64,000 nucleotides of DNA from the NCBI GenBank assembly GCA_025354985.1, contig JANXLU010000010.1, positions 109,718 to 173,717 on the forward strand, written 5' to 3'. The translations under genes and the position numbers were made by a program. Below the pieces are notes generated by a model that did not search any database, was not told the origin of the DNA, and saw nothing but the letters and a program-made list of their open reading frames with translations. This DNA comes from Chloroflexota bacterium. GTDB taxonomy: Bacteria > Chloroflexota > Anaerolineae > J036 > Brachytrichaceae. Within the stretch, counting starts at the first letter, position 1. Each line of letters begins with the position of its first letter. Shown piece by piece: positions 12,678 through 21,889 of the stretch.

Positions 12678-14145
12678 CCAGCACCCAGGTATCCTTGCTC
12701 CCGCCACCCTGCGACGAGTTCACCACCAGCGAGCCGCGCCGAAGCGCCACCCGCGTCAATCCACCCGGCACCAGTGTGACCCTGTCAGCCCCCTGCAAAA
12801 TATATGGCCTCAGATCCACATGACACCCCGTCAGCTCATTCTCCACATAGGTTGGGTGACGTGACAAGGTCACCGTCGGCTGCGCGATAAAGTTGCGTGG
12901 GTTGGAGGTGATCTTGTCGCGAAATTGCTCGCGCTCTTCCCGCGACGCGTGCGGCCCGATCAACATGCCATAACCCCCGCTTTCGTTGACCGACTTGACC
13001 ACCAGCTTGTCAAGGTTGGCCAGAATGTAACCCTGATCCTTTTCGCGATGCGCCATGTACGTGGGTACATTCTGCAAAATCGCGTCTTCGCCAAGATAGT
13101 ATTTGATGATCTCAGGCACATACGCATACACCGCCTTGTCATCCGCCACCCCGGTGCCCATGGCGTTTACCAGGGTTACATTCCCCGCGCGATACGCGTT
13201 CAACAATCCGGCTACGCCCAGCATGCTATCCTGGCGAAACGCAAGCGGGTCGATATAGTCGTCGTCAATCCGGCGGTAGATTACATCCACGTTCTTTAAC
13301 CCGCGCGTGGTCCGCATAAATACCCTGTTGTCATGCACCACCAGATCCCGCCCCTGCACAATCTCAATCCCCATCTGTCGCGCCAGAAACGAATGCTCAA
13401 AATACGCGCTGTTGTAGATTCCCGGGGTCAACAGCACAATGGTCGGGTCGACCACATCGTGCGGCGCCACGCTGCGCATGGTGTGCAGCAATTCCTGAGG
13501 ATAGTGCTCGATCGGCCGCACCCCATAGCTTGCAAACAATGAGGCAAACGTGCGCTTCAACGCCTGGCGGTTCTCCAGCATGTAGCTCACCCCCGATGGC
13601 GAGCGCAGATTATCTTCAAGCACAAAATAGCCGCCCTGAGCATCCCGGATTAAGTCCGTCCCCACGATGTGCACATAAATATCCTTCGGCACGCGAATCC
13701 CAATCATCGCCCGTTGAAAGTGCTTGGCCCCAAACACCAAATCGGCCGGCACAACCCCCGCCCGCAAAATCCGCTGCTCGTGATACACATCCTTCAGGAA
13801 CAGATTAAGCGCCATCACCCGCTGCGTCAGCCCGCGCTCAAGCGTGTCCCACTCCGTGTGCGGAATGATGCGCGGGATCAAATCAAATGGAAAGATGCGC
13901 TCGATCCCTTCCGACTGCTGCGAGTACACCGTAAACGTGATCCCCTGATACAGAAAAAAGATGTCTGACTGTTGCCGGTGCTCGTTAAAGGCGTGCGGCG
14001 TGAACTGTCGCAACTGCTCGTACAGGGCACGATAGTGTTGGCGTGGCTCGCCCGATGAGGCAAACATCTCATCAAAAAACGAGCCCGGTTGATACGTCGC
14101 GGTAATGGGTGCTTCGGTGTTTCCTATGAATGCATCCGCGGGCAT
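12670..14145 (-). CDS. Circularly permuted ATP-grasp type 2 ligase (DUF404/DUF407)
   Basis: 491 aa. Family features are the N-terminal [33 protein letters not shown] segment, [19 protein letters not shown], the ATP-grasp segment [25 protein letters not shown] (phosphate-binding GGYGM near residue 387) and the C-terminal [15 protein letters not shown]. Such enzymes likely form an amide bond on a carboxylate using ATP. First gene of the alpha-E/transglutaminase operon. A TATACT box lies 10 nt before the ATG. Confidence 0.9.
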   Translation of the reverse strand: MPADAFIGNTEAPITATYQPGSFFDEMFASSGEPRQHYRALYEQLRQFTPHAFNEHRQQSDIFFLYQGITFTVYSQQSEGIERIFPFDLIPRIIPHTEWDTLERGLTQRVMALNLFLKDVYHEQRILRAGVVPADLVFGAKHFQRAMIGIRVPKDIYVHIVGTDLIRDAQGGYFVLEDNLRSPSGVSYMLENRQALKRTFASLFASYGVRPIEHYPQELLHTMRSVAPHDVVDPTIVLLTPGIYNSAYFEHSFLARQMGIEIVQGRDLVVHDNRVFMRTTRGLKNVDVIYRRIDDDYIDPLAFRQDSMLGVAGLLNAYRAGNVTLVNAMGTGVADDKAVYAYVPEIIKYYLGEDAILQNVPTYMAHREKDQGYILANLDKLVVKSVNESGGYGMLIGPHASREEREQFRDKITSNPRNFIAQPTVTLSRHPTYVENELTGCHVDLRPYILQGADRVTLVPGGLTRVALRRGSLVVNSSQGGGSKDTWVLDA

Positions 14146-14400
14146 GTGGGGTCATAGTATAGGGCAGGACTGGTGACGCCCGCCGATAGGAAGTTTTCAA
14201 AAACGCGTTGACTTTGAAGCATCCATGTTCAGCCTCGCTGCACCTACCTTAAATTTTTCTTGCCGTCACTACGCGAGCCTCATACACTAATCTCTTTTCC
14301 TCTACACCATGCGCCGTCAGTGCGGCAGAAACCGCCAATTCTTGCAAACGCTCGCCTACGCCCACACGCGCCATAACTTCCCCAAAAACCACTCGCCTCT

Positions 14401-14453
14401 AATAATTAGAATCCCCTCTTGACAATCTAATTATTCTCTATATACTTCCTAAT
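14401..14453 (+). promoter_or_regulatory. Promoter with perfect inverted-repeat operator, leaderless start
   Basis: TTGACA (14419-14424), a 16-bp spacer and TATACT (14441-14446) end 7 nt before the ATG at 14454, leaving no room for a Shine-Dalgarno. A perfect 10-bp inverted repeat, AATAATTAGA (14401-14410) and TCTAATTATT (14426-14435), straddles the -35 box with a 15-bp gap, as expected for a dimeric regulator's operator. The rest of the 308-bp gap after 14145 shows nothing else clear. Confidence 0.65.
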
Positions 14454-15434
14454 ATGTTTGGTTCTGCAGTCGTCGAGGTCGCCATCGGCATGGTCTTCAG
14501 CTTCCTGCTCCTGAGCTTGGTGGCATCCGCCTCCAATGAAACCGTGTCCAGCCTGTTCTCGCTCCGCGCCTTCACCCTGCAGCAGGGACTCAAGAAGCTG
14601 CTCAACGACGCCACCGGCACCCAGATCGTCAAGATGATGTATGACCATCCCATGATCAGCAGCCTATCGCACCCCAGCATCGGCCAGCGCCTGGTCGGTC
14701 GCGTCATCCGCAGGGATGTGGCCTCGCTCCCGCCTTACATCCCCGCCCACACCTTTGCCACCGTCCTGATGGACGTGATGGTCGCCGCCGTGGTCCCCGA
14801 TATGCCAGGTGGCCGACCCACCTCCCTCACCGAGGTCAGCAACGCCATCGCCTCGCTGCCCGATCACTATGACCCGGTCAAGCGCTCACTGCTCACCCTG
14901 GTGGACACTGCCGGCGGCGACATCACCGTCGCCCGCACCAACATCGAAAGCTGGTTCAACGACGCCATGGATCGCGTCAGCGGCTTATACAAGCGCCGCG
15001 TCCATCTGCTCACCGCCGGCATCGGCCTGCTGCTGTGCGCCGCTCTAAATGCCGATTCGCTCATGATCGCCGACATGCTCTATCGCAACAGCATTGTCCG
15101 TCAGGCCATTGTCACTGCTGCCACCGAGAGCGTTCGCACCAACGGCTCATCCGCCGATGCGCTCGCCACGCTCACCACCGTGGTCACCGCGCTCGACCGC
15201 AGCGACACCACCATGCTCCCAATTGGCTGGGTCGTTTACACCGGCGCCAAGCCCACCGCCAACACCGCGCTCAATTTTGACGCCCGCGAGGTGCCCGCCG
15301 ACCTCCGTGGTTGGGCGGCCAAAGTCATGGGCTTTGCACTCACCCTCGTCGCGCTCTCCCTTGGCGCGCCGTTCTGGTTCAACGTCCTCGGTGGCGTCGT
15401 CAAACTCCGTCTCGACGGCGAACCCCCCAAATAG
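14454..15434 (+). CDS. Uncharacterised three-helix membrane protein
   Basis: 326 aa. Hydrophobic helices are at residues 5-26, 184-205 and 288-310. Between helices one and two lies a soluble domain with conserved-looking YDHPMISSLS (63-72), PPYIPAHTFATVLMDV (93-108) and the striking WFNDAMDRVSGLYKRR (167-182); PFWFN ends helix three. I recognise this as a recurrent bacterial family of unknown function, often annotated hypothetical. It is followed 44 bp later by a coiled-coil membrane protein and probably works with it. The transcript appears leaderless and operator-controlled. No enzymatic motif is visible, so no function is assigned. Confidence 0.75.
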   Translation: MFGSAVVEVAIGMVFSFLLLSLVASASNETVSSLFSLRAFTLQQGLKKLLNDATGTQIVKMMYDHPMISSLSHPSIGQRLVGRVIRRDVASLPPYIPAHTFATVLMDVMVAAVVPDMPGGRPTSLTEVSNAIASLPDHYDPVKRSLLTLVDTAGGDITVARTNIESWFNDAMDRVSGLYKRRVHLLTAGIGLLLCAALNADSLMIADMLYRNSIVRQAIVTAATESVRTNGSSADALATLTTVVTALDRSDTTMLPIGWVVYTGAKPTANTALNFDAREVPADLRGWAAKVMGFALTLVALSLGAPFWFNVLGGVVKLRLDGEPPK

Positions 15435-15478
15435 CTGTTTAATTCTTAATTGTTTTTCTTAATTTTGATTCCCCGACC

Positions 15479-16921
15479 ATGACACCACTCGCGCTTCTCC
15501 TCTCCATTCCATTTATCCAAATCCTTGCGCAATCGGGCGGCCCGCTCGAACCAATCGTGCAACAGGCCGCCACCGCGCCTTCCGGCGTCCCGGTCATCCT
15601 GGCCGCGCTCATCGGCATCTCCGGTCTGTGCCTGGGCGTGTTGGGTTCCGGTCTATATTCGATCGGCAAGGTCACCCGCTATCGAAACGAGAAGGATGAT
15701 GCCGTGCGTCTCCATCAAGAATCCACCCTGGCCCGCGCCGAAGCCGTCAATGAGAAGGAGCGCCTCTCAACCGACCTCGGCAACCGCACCATGGAGGCCC
15801 AGCTGGCCACCCGCTCCCTCGTCAGCCTGCAGACGCAATTGTCACAGGCGAAGGACGGCTGGAAGAGCAGCGACGCCCAGATCGAGGAGTTGACCAATGC
15901 ACTCAAGGAGGTCCGCGCCCAAACCGATGCACTCCGCGGCGCGATGGGCGAGGCCGAGCGCATGAGCAGCGAGCGACAGTCAAAGGTTATCGCCCTGAAC
16001 AGTCAGATCGAAGAGACCCAGGCCCGCCTCAGCGAGAGTATGCGCTCCGCTGCAGAGCGACAGGCCGCCCTTACCCAAAGCAACGCGCTCATTAGCCGCC
16101 AACGCGCCCGCCTGGCCGAGATCGGCTTCGTGGCCAGCGAGGTGCAAAACAGCCTGAACACCATGACCATGCACTTGGATTCGCTCCGCACCAAGGTGCT
16201 GGTCGATCCAAACGAGCCCGACTTGACCACACCCGCGTTGCCCGGCGCGCTGCGCGAACTGCCCTCCGACCCCGCCCCGCGCTATGACGCTCAGATTCCC
16301 GCGCTGCCACCGCTTCCCATGCCAAGGATCGACCCCGCGCCCGCCAAGCCTACCGTGCCATCCGATCCGCCCATCGTCTCCCAATCACCCGCCCTCGATG
16401 ACACCAACGCCAGCGCGAAGACCGGCGGCATCGATATCACAACCTTCGGCACGCGCGTAACCTCGCTCGCCCAAAACCTTGAGCGCCTTAGCAGCCTGAT
16501 CAACCGCCGCCCCACGCCACCGGTCGACGCAGCGCCAACTTGGCCAACACCCGTAGTGCCAAGAAGCACCGCACCCGCTGCCTCCGCCCCGGCCGCCGTT
16601 CTGGATGGCCCGGTCAGCACCGTGTCGTTCAACGCGCCCGTCGCGCCGCTGTCACTGCCCCAGGGTGACATGGCCAGGCTCCAGGGTATCAAGGGCGTGG
16701 GTGTGGTCTACGCCGTCCGCCTGGGTCAGAACGGAATCACCAACGTCGGCGACCTCGCCAGCGCCACTCCGGATCAGCTCGACGCCATTATCAAGGCGCC
16801 CCGCTGGCGCAAGCCCAACTATGCCGAGTGGATCACTCAGGCAAAACGCGTCGCCGCCACCGATGGCAAACTGGACGTCGAAATGCCGCCAACCTCCACC
16901 GCCGCCCTCGCGGCCGCCTGA
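15479..16921 (+). CDS. Membrane-anchored coiled-coil protein with C-terminal helix-hairpin-helix domain
   Basis: 480 aa. A hydrophobic N-terminus and a clear transmembrane helix (about residues 38-60, VPVILAALIGISGLCLGVLG) are followed by a long charged coiled coil (about 70-230), then a Pro/Ala-rich flexible linker (250-390). The C-terminal domain (about 398-460) has LQGIKGVGVVYAVRLGQNGI and PRWRKPNYAEWITQAKRVA, matching the tandem HhH/DUF4332 type found on nucleic-acid or protein-binding tails. It forms a two-gene unit with the preceding membrane protein and could link the membrane to DNA or to another complex; that is inference. Confidence 0.75.
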   Translation: MTPLALLLSIPFIQILAQSGGPLEPIVQQAATAPSGVPVILAALIGISGLCLGVLGSGLYSIGKVTRYRNEKDDAVRLHQESTLARAEAVNEKERLSTDLGNRTMEAQLATRSLVSLQTQLSQAKDGWKSSDAQIEELTNALKEVRAQTDALRGAMGEAERMSSERQSKVIALNSQIEETQARLSESMRSAAERQAALTQSNALISRQRARLAEIGFVASEVQNSLNTMTMHLDSLRTKVLVDPNEPDLTTPALPGALRELPSDPAPRYDAQIPALPPLPMPRIDPAPAKPTVPSDPPIVSQSPALDDTNASAKTGGIDITTFGTRVTSLAQNLERLSSLINRRPTPPVDAAPTWPTPVVPRSTAPAASAPAAVLDGPVSTVSFNAPVAPLSLPQGDMARLQGIKGVGVVYAVRLGQNGITNVGDLASATPDQLDAIIKAPRWRKPNYAEWITQAKRVAATDGKLDVEMPPTSTAALAAA

Positions 16922-16945
16922 TCAACCAAACACGTACCGAAATGC

Positions 16946-16951
16946 TATAAT
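16946..16951 (+). promoter_or_regulatory. -10 box for tRNA-Met
   Basis: A perfect TATAAT lies 16 bp before the mature tRNA 5' end. No good -35 is visible 16-18 bp upstream. Confidence 0.5.
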
Positions 16952-16967
16952 TTATGCCCGCGAATTT

Positions 16968-17041
16968 GGTGACGTAGCTCAGCTGGTTAGAGCAGGCGAT
17001 TCATAACCGCCAGGTCGTTGGTTCGAGCCCAATCGTCACCA
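16968..17041 (+). tRNA. tRNA-Met (CAT), elongator type
   Basis: Cloverleaf with acceptor GGTGACG / CGTCACC, D-arm TAGCTCAGCTGGTTAGAGC, anticodon loop TTCATAA and T-loop GTTCGAGCC. The paired first base pair argues against initiator tRNA. A tRNA-Ile2 with modified CAU cannot be fully excluded but the arm sequences fit elongator Met. Confidence 0.9.
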
Positions 17042-17043
17042 TG

Positions 17044-17077
17044 AAAAAAAGCCGGCGTGGTCACGCCGGCTTTTTTG
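17044..17077 (+). terminator. Rho-independent terminator after tRNA-Met
   Basis: Perfect palindromic stem GCCGGCGTGG/TCACGCCGGC region (17051-17070) followed by six T residues and preceded by an A-run, so it could work in both directions. It separates the tRNA from asnS. Confidence 0.9.
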
Positions 17078-17098
17078 TCTTGCGCGATAATCCGGCGC

Positions 17099-18475
17099 AT
17101 GAGCGCAACGCCTATCAACCAACTCGCGAACCACATCGGGCAGGAGGTCACGCTGCAGGGCTGGCTCTATAACAAGACCGGCAAAGGCAAGCTGGCCTTC
17201 CTACAGGTGCGCGATGGCACCGGCACCTGCCAGTGCGTGGTGTTCAAGGGCAACGTGGGTGATGAGCAGTTTGCCGATGCCGACAAGCTCCCGCAGGAGA
17301 GCAGCCTGATCGTGCACGGCATGGTCAAGGCCGACCCGCGCGCGCCGGGCGTCCCCGGCGGCTATGAGCTGGATGTGAAATCGCTCGAAGTGGTGCAGCG
17401 CGCCGCCGAATACCCAATCACCCCCAAGGAGCACGGCGACGCCTTCCTGCTGGACAACCGCCATCTGTGGATCCGCAGCCAGAAGCAATGGGCCACCCTC
17501 CGCGTCCGCGCCACCGTGATGCGTGCGATCCGCAGCTGGCTGGACAACCACGGCTATGTGGAAATGAGCACGCCCATTCTCACCCCCTCGGCCGCCGAAG
17601 GAACCAGCAACCTGTTCGAAGTCGATTACTTCGACGAGCGTGCCTATTTGTGTCAGACCGGTCAGCTATATAACGAGGCCGACATCGCGGCGTTTGGCAA
17701 GGTGTATTGCTTCGGGCCAACGTTCCGCGCCGAGCGATCCAAGACGCGCCGCCACCTCACCGAGTTCTGGATGGTCGAGCCCGAAATCGCCTTTTGCAAA
17801 CTGGATGAGCTGCTTGAAATCGAAGAGCAATTTGTCAGCTACATCGTGCACACTGTAATCACCGACAACGCCAATGAGCTCAAGGTCCTTGGACGCGACG
17901 TGGCGGTGTTGCAAAAAATGATCCCGCCGTTCCCGCGCATCAGCTATGACGATGCGGTAACCCGCCTCCACACAATCCAGGCCGATCTGAAAGCCGGCAA
18001 CCCGGTATTGCGCTGGGATGGCCAGCCGTTGCAGGGGTTCGAAGACCGCACGCTGCTCGACATCACCTGGGGCATGGACTTTGGATCACCCCACGAAACC
18101 GCGCTTACCCAGATGTTTGAGAAGCCGGTGTTTGTGGTGGGGTTCCCAACCGCGATCAAGGCGTTCTATATGGAGCCCTATCCGGAGCGACCCGAAGTGT
18201 GCATGAGCGCCGACTTATTGGCGCCAGAAGGCTATGGCGAAATCATCGGTGGCAGCCAGCGCATTTACGATCCCGATGTGTTGATCGCGCGCATTCACGA
18301 GCACCAGCTGCCGATCGAGAACTACCAGTGGTATATCGACTGCCGCCGCTACGGCAGCACCCCCCACAGCGGCTTCGGCCTCGGCGTCGAGCGCACCACC
18401 GCCTGGATCTGCGGCATCGACCATGTCCGCGAGGCTATTCCGTTCCCGAGACTGATGAATCGGATGACGCCCTAG
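17099..18475 (+). CDS. asnS: Asparagine--tRNA ligase
   Basis: 458 aa. The N-terminal OB-fold anticodon-binding domain ([26 protein letters not shown]) is at about residues 16-105. The class II catalytic core has [25 protein letters not shown] (motif 2, [20 protein letters not shown]) and a C-terminal motif 3, [13 protein letters not shown]. The set is characteristic of AsnRS rather than AspRS. The ATG at 17099 gives the expected N-terminus; a GATAAT box 7 nt upstream and no Shine-Dalgarno suggest a leaderless message. Confidence 0.96.
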   Translation: MSATPINQLANHIGQEVTLQGWLYNKTGKGKLAFLQVRDGTGTCQCVVFKGNVGDEQFADADKLPQESSLIVHGMVKADPRAPGVPGGYELDVKSLEVVQRAAEYPITPKEHGDAFLLDNRHLWIRSQKQWATLRVRATVMRAIRSWLDNHGYVEMSTPILTPSAAEGTSNLFEVDYFDERAYLCQTGQLYNEADIAAFGKVYCFGPTFRAERSKTRRHLTEFWMVEPEIAFCKLDELLEIEEQFVSYIVHTVITDNANELKVLGRDVAVLQKMIPPFPRISYDDAVTRLHTIQADLKAGNPVLRWDGQPLQGFEDRTLLDITWGMDFGSPHETALTQMFEKPVFVVGFPTAIKAFYMEPYPERPEVCMSADLLAPEGYGEIIGGSQRIYDPDVLIARIHEHQLPIENYQWYIDCRRYGSTPHSGFGLGVERTTAWICGIDHVREAIPFPRLMNRMTP

Positions 18476-18508
18476 TGTCTTCCCACCGAGCTGACAAACT
18501 GCGGGGCA

Positions 18509-19396
18509 TTACTTTTTAGCAGCGAATGCAGATGCCTTGAATTGCGTCTGCAACTCATAAATCGTGCCGCCGGGTATGGCGGCGGGCAATGGAATGCGCA
18601 CCGGTACATCAGCCAGACGGGGTGTCGTCGAGGGCTCGCCACGCACAAACGACGCACGATGCGCCTCCCACGATGCCACGCCCGTCAGCGGCCAGGCATC
18701 ACCGGCGCAATATTGCATGAGCAGCAGCCGGCGCGATTTGGTCGAGCGATTGGGCGCGGAGGCGTGCAGCGTGCGCGCATGATGGATCGAAATACCACCC
18801 GCGTTGACCTCAACCGGGACCACCTCTTCCTGCTCCGGCCTAAACCGCGCATCATTGATCGCACCGACGAACACGCCGTCCTGATGATGGTCATACAGCG
18901 CTCCGCTCTGCGAGCCTGGCACCATCAGCATGCAGCCGTTCTCAAGCAGCATATCGTCCAACGGCACGCCAACCGCCAGCAGGTCATCGTTGGTCTGCGG
19001 GTAAAAGGCCCAATCCTGATGCCATTCGATCGGGCTGCCGAACTCGGCCGACTTCATGTTGAGCTTGTTGCCGTTGGTCCAGAGGTCGGGACCGATGAGC
19101 TGCGCCACAATGTCGAGGATGCATGGATGGCGCAGCATGTGATCGTAGACGGCATGGTGCGTCGCCGGGCTTTTAAGCCTGCGCACGCGGGGCTGGGCTG
19201 CGCTGTGCCCGGGTTCAAGGTCATAGACAGGCGTGTGCGCGGTGAGGCTCCGGGAGTTTTCTACAAACTCGTCAGTCACGCGCCGCAACTCGGCGACCTC
19301 GTCCGGTGACAGCACGTTGTTGACGGTGAGATAGCCATTGGCGCGGTAAAAATCCACCTGGGTCTGCGTAAGCGGATGATTGGGCGAATCGGTCAT
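18509..19396 (-). CDS. Phytanoyl-CoA dioxygenase (PhyH) family protein
   Basis: 295 aa Fe(II)/2-oxoglutarate dioxygenase. The metal-binding HxD is in WHQDWAFYP and the distal His is in HHARTLHASAPN; a 2OG-binding Arg follows in NRSTKSRR. The N-terminus TQVDFYRANGYLTVNNVLSPDEVAELR is typical of the family. The start at 19396 is set by AGGAG 10 nt upstream. Substrate unknown; bacterial members hydroxylate diverse lipids and natural products. It faces asnS convergently. Confidence 0.88.
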   Translation of the reverse strand: MTDSPNHPLTQTQVDFYRANGYLTVNNVLSPDEVAELRRVTDEFVENSRSLTAHTPVYDLEPGHSAAQPRVRRLKSPATHHAVYDHMLRHPCILDIVAQLIGPDLWTNGNKLNMKSAEFGSPIEWHQDWAFYPQTNDDLLAVGVPLDDMLLENGCMLMVPGSQSGALYDHHQDGVFVGAINDARFRPEQEEVVPVEVNAGGISIHHARTLHASAPNRSTKSRRLLLMQYCAGDAWPLTGVASWEAHRASFVRGEPSTTPRLADVPVRIPLPAAIPGGTIYELQTQFKASAFAAKK

Positions 19397-19470
19397 GTTG
19401 TGTTTACTCCTGATCACCACAGCATAGCCTAAACCGGACGTTCATGCTGCTTAATTGCATCAAACACATG

Positions 19471-20445
19471 CTATGCCTTCAGAAGCATATCAGGACGACT
19501 TCGCAAAATCGTTTCAGCCTCCCCAACGATCCGACGCACAATCTCGCCTGCCGGCTCCACACTAAAAATCAAGCCGGTTGCGTTGCCTACCTGCACGCGG
19601 CTGACATTTGGATCGCTTGCCCGATCGGCGGCGTTCCACTGGTCCTGCAATTTTTTCCGCTGCTCAATCACCTGCTGGTCATGCCCATGCCATGCGGATG
19701 CAAAACCGTTGGTAAGCACCCGGTCTCCAATATCCATTGGAAAGGGGGCATCGGATATCAGGTCATACACCTTCGTCAGAATGGTATCGTCCGAACCCGC
19801 CTCGACCGCCCGCTGTTTCCGCCATTCTGCCGCCGCCGCCTCATTACTCGCAACAAATCGCGATCCCAACCAGACGCCCTCGGCGCCCAGCATGAGCACG
19901 GCGGCCAGACCACGACCATCCGCAATGCCTCCAGCTGCGACAACGGGAATGTCGCCCACGACATCAATCACCGCGGGAACCAGGGGCAGTGTGCCAATGT
20001 TGCCGGTATGGCCACCCGCCTCCGTCCCCTGGGCGGCGATTACATCGACACCCGCCAATGCCGCTCTTCTTGCGTGGGCCACCTTTTGCACCTGGGCAAT
20101 TACTTTGATCCCCGCGGCATGGGCCCCGGCAACATACGGAGTGGGATCTGCAAACGAATGACTTATGACCGGTACGCGCTCGTCAATCGCAATTTGAACC
20201 AACCGTTCAAGCCCGGGAAATGATGAAATGAAGCCAACCCCAAAAGGTTTATGCGTGCGGGCGCGCACCAGTCGAATTTGCTCGCGCAACCAATCCGGAT
20301 TGTTGCCCGTGGTTCCGCCGATCATGCCCAAGCCGCCGGCTTCCGAAACCGCGATCACCAGCTCAGCGGTCGCCGTACCGGCCATTGGCGCACTAATGAC
20401 AGGGTGATCAATGCCAAACAGGTCACAGATGCGTGTGTGGATCAT
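19471..20445 (-). CDS. Nitronate monooxygenase / FMN-dependent 2-nitropropane dioxygenase family
   Basis: 324 aa TIM-barrel flavoprotein. The N-terminal HPVISAPMAG, the catalytic-His segment QGTEAGGHTG (about residues 141-150) and the FMN phosphate-binding VVAAGGIADGRGL (about 168-180) are all present. It oxidises alkyl nitronates to carbonyl compounds and nitrite; some relatives are enoyl reductases. It lies 74 bp upstream of the PhyH gene on the same strand. The 232-bp gap to the divergent RNase D gene has no feature I recognise besides the latter's -10. Confidence 0.88.
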   Translation of the reverse strand: MIHTRICDLFGIDHPVISAPMAGTATAELVIAVSEAGGLGMIGGTTGNNPDWLREQIRLVRARTHKPFGVGFISSFPGLERLVQIAIDERVPVISHSFADPTPYVAGAHAAGIKVIAQVQKVAHARRAALAGVDVIAAQGTEAGGHTGNIGTLPLVPAVIDVVGDIPVVAAGGIADGRGLAAVLMLGAEGVWLGSRFVASNEAAAAEWRKQRAVEAGSDDTILTKVYDLISDAPFPMDIGDRVLTNGFASAWHGHDQQVIEQRKKLQDQWNAADRASDPNVSRVQVGNATGLIFSVEPAGEIVRRIVGEAETILRSRPDMLLKA

Positions 20446-20677
20446 ATGGGTATTTCCGATTCTTCATAAGGACCGGCAGTCCCACGCGAAAGCCGTTTGA
20501 GCGGCCGCGCCGTTTCGAGCAACAGGTCTTTGGACGTTGATCCTCCCTGAGATCATACACACGATCCGGTCAAAGTGAAGGCCCTTCCAGCAATAATCAT
20601 TCAGAAGGTGGATTTCGCCCTAATGAGACCGTGAGAACCGTGGTCGGTGCCATCAATCGTAGAATCACTGCTCCAAA

Positions 20678-21877
20678 ATGCCCCATACCCTGATAGACAC
20701 CCCGGCCATGCTGCAGCAGGCTTGCGACAGCTTCGCCAGCACGCTCCAGCACGACCACCGCATCGCCCTTGACACCGAGTTTGTCGGCGAACAGACCTAC
20801 GAACCCCAACTCATGCTGATTCAGCTGGCCGCCCCCGATGGTCAGATCGCGCTGATCGATCCACAGCGTCTGATGGGCCAGCTTGGGCCGCTCGCGGAGC
20901 TTCTAAACACGCCGGGGCTGCTCAAGATCATGCACGCCGGCGGTCAGGACGTGCCCATTCTCAAGACCGCCCTCGGCGCCATCAACGGGCCCTGGTTCGA
21001 CACCCAAATCGCCGCGGCATATGTCGGCTATCCGTTGCAGGTGGGCTATGTGCGGCTGATCGAGTCCGAGGTCGGCGCGCGTCTGGCGCGCGATGAGAGC
21101 CTGAGCGACTGGGGCCGCCGCCCGATCCCGGAGAGCATGCTGGCCTACGCCGCTGATGATGTGCGCCACCTGCATGCCGCCCATGCCAGGCTCGCCGAGC
21201 GCCTGGCCGGGTTGGGCCGCGGCGAGTGGGTGGCCGAAGCCACCGAAGACATGGTGCGCGGGGTCAGTGAGCGCGTGGCGCCCGAAGACCTTTGGCGCAA
21301 GCTGGCGCGCGGCACCGGTCTCAATGGCCGGGAACTGGCGGTGCTCAAATCCTTGTGCATCTGGCGCAACGAGGAGGCCGACCGACGCAACAAGCCGCGC
21401 CGCAGCGTGATGCGCGACGAGGCGCTTATCGAACTAAGCCGCCGCGCGCCAAAGACCATGGCTGCGCTCATGAACCTGCGCAGCCTGCCAAACAACCTTG
21501 GCGAGCGTCAGGCGGTCGCGCTGGTGCAGCGCATTCAACAGGCACAGGCAACCCCGCCCAATGAGCGCCCCGTCATGGACACCGCGTCTGTCGAGTTGGA
21601 TGATCATGCAAAGGCGCTGAATGAGCTCCTTTCGGCCATCCTGCGCATCCGCGCCATCGAGGCGGATATTGCCCCTGGTCTGATTGCCTCGGCCGACGCC
21701 TTGCGCCGGCTGGCCGCAACCGCCCGGGCTGGGGATGTCGCCACGCTTTTCCCCGACTGGCGCGGCGCGCTGATCGGTGAGGATTTCCGCCTGGCGCTTA
21801 ACGGCCAGCTATCCGTCGCGTGGGATCCTGCGCTCGGGCGGATGGTTTGCAAGGCGAATATCACTCCGTATAATTAG
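20678..21877 (+). CDS. rnd: Ribonuclease D
   Basis: 399 aa. DEDDy exonuclease domain: ExoI LDTEFVGE (about residue 31), ExoII LKIMHAGGQDVPIL, ExoIII YAADDVRHL (about 153). An HRDC domain follows (RGTGLNGRELAVLKSLCIWRNEEADRRNKPR, about 205-285) and a second HRDC-like C-terminal domain. It trims 3' ends of tRNA and other structured RNAs. The ATG at 20678 is preceded 12 nt upstream by TAGAAT. Confidence 0.92.
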   Translation: MPHTLIDTPAMLQQACDSFASTLQHDHRIALDTEFVGEQTYEPQLMLIQLAAPDGQIALIDPQRLMGQLGPLAELLNTPGLLKIMHAGGQDVPILKTALGAINGPWFDTQIAAAYVGYPLQVGYVRLIESEVGARLARDESLSDWGRRPIPESMLAYAADDVRHLHAAHARLAERLAGLGRGEWVAEATEDMVRGVSERVAPEDLWRKLARGTGLNGRELAVLKSLCIWRNEEADRRNKPRRSVMRDEALIELSRRAPKTMAALMNLRSLPNNLGERQAVALVQRIQQAQATPPNERPVMDTASVELDDHAKALNELLSAILRIRAIEADIAPGLIASADALRRLAATARAGDVATLFPDWRGALIGEDFRLALNGQLSVAWDPALGRMVCKANITPYN

Positions 21878-21889
21878 AACACGTGTTCT
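21869..21889 (+). promoter_or_regulatory. TATAAT box fused to a LexA (SOS) operator
   Basis: TATAAT (21869-21874) is followed after one base by the perfect 14-bp palindrome AGAACACGTGTTCT (21876-21889). This matches the GAAC-N4-GTTC LexA site of Gram-positive bacteria and Dehalococcoides. The palindrome covers the predicted transcription start and the GTG start codon at 21883. The operator also overlaps the end of rnd. Confidence 0.85.

Noticed and set aside
16968..17041. tRNA with CAT anticodon as initiator or tRNA-Ile2
   Set aside because: The first acceptor pair is G-C, unlike initiator tRNA, and the arm sequences fit elongator Met better than Ile2; not absolutely excluded.
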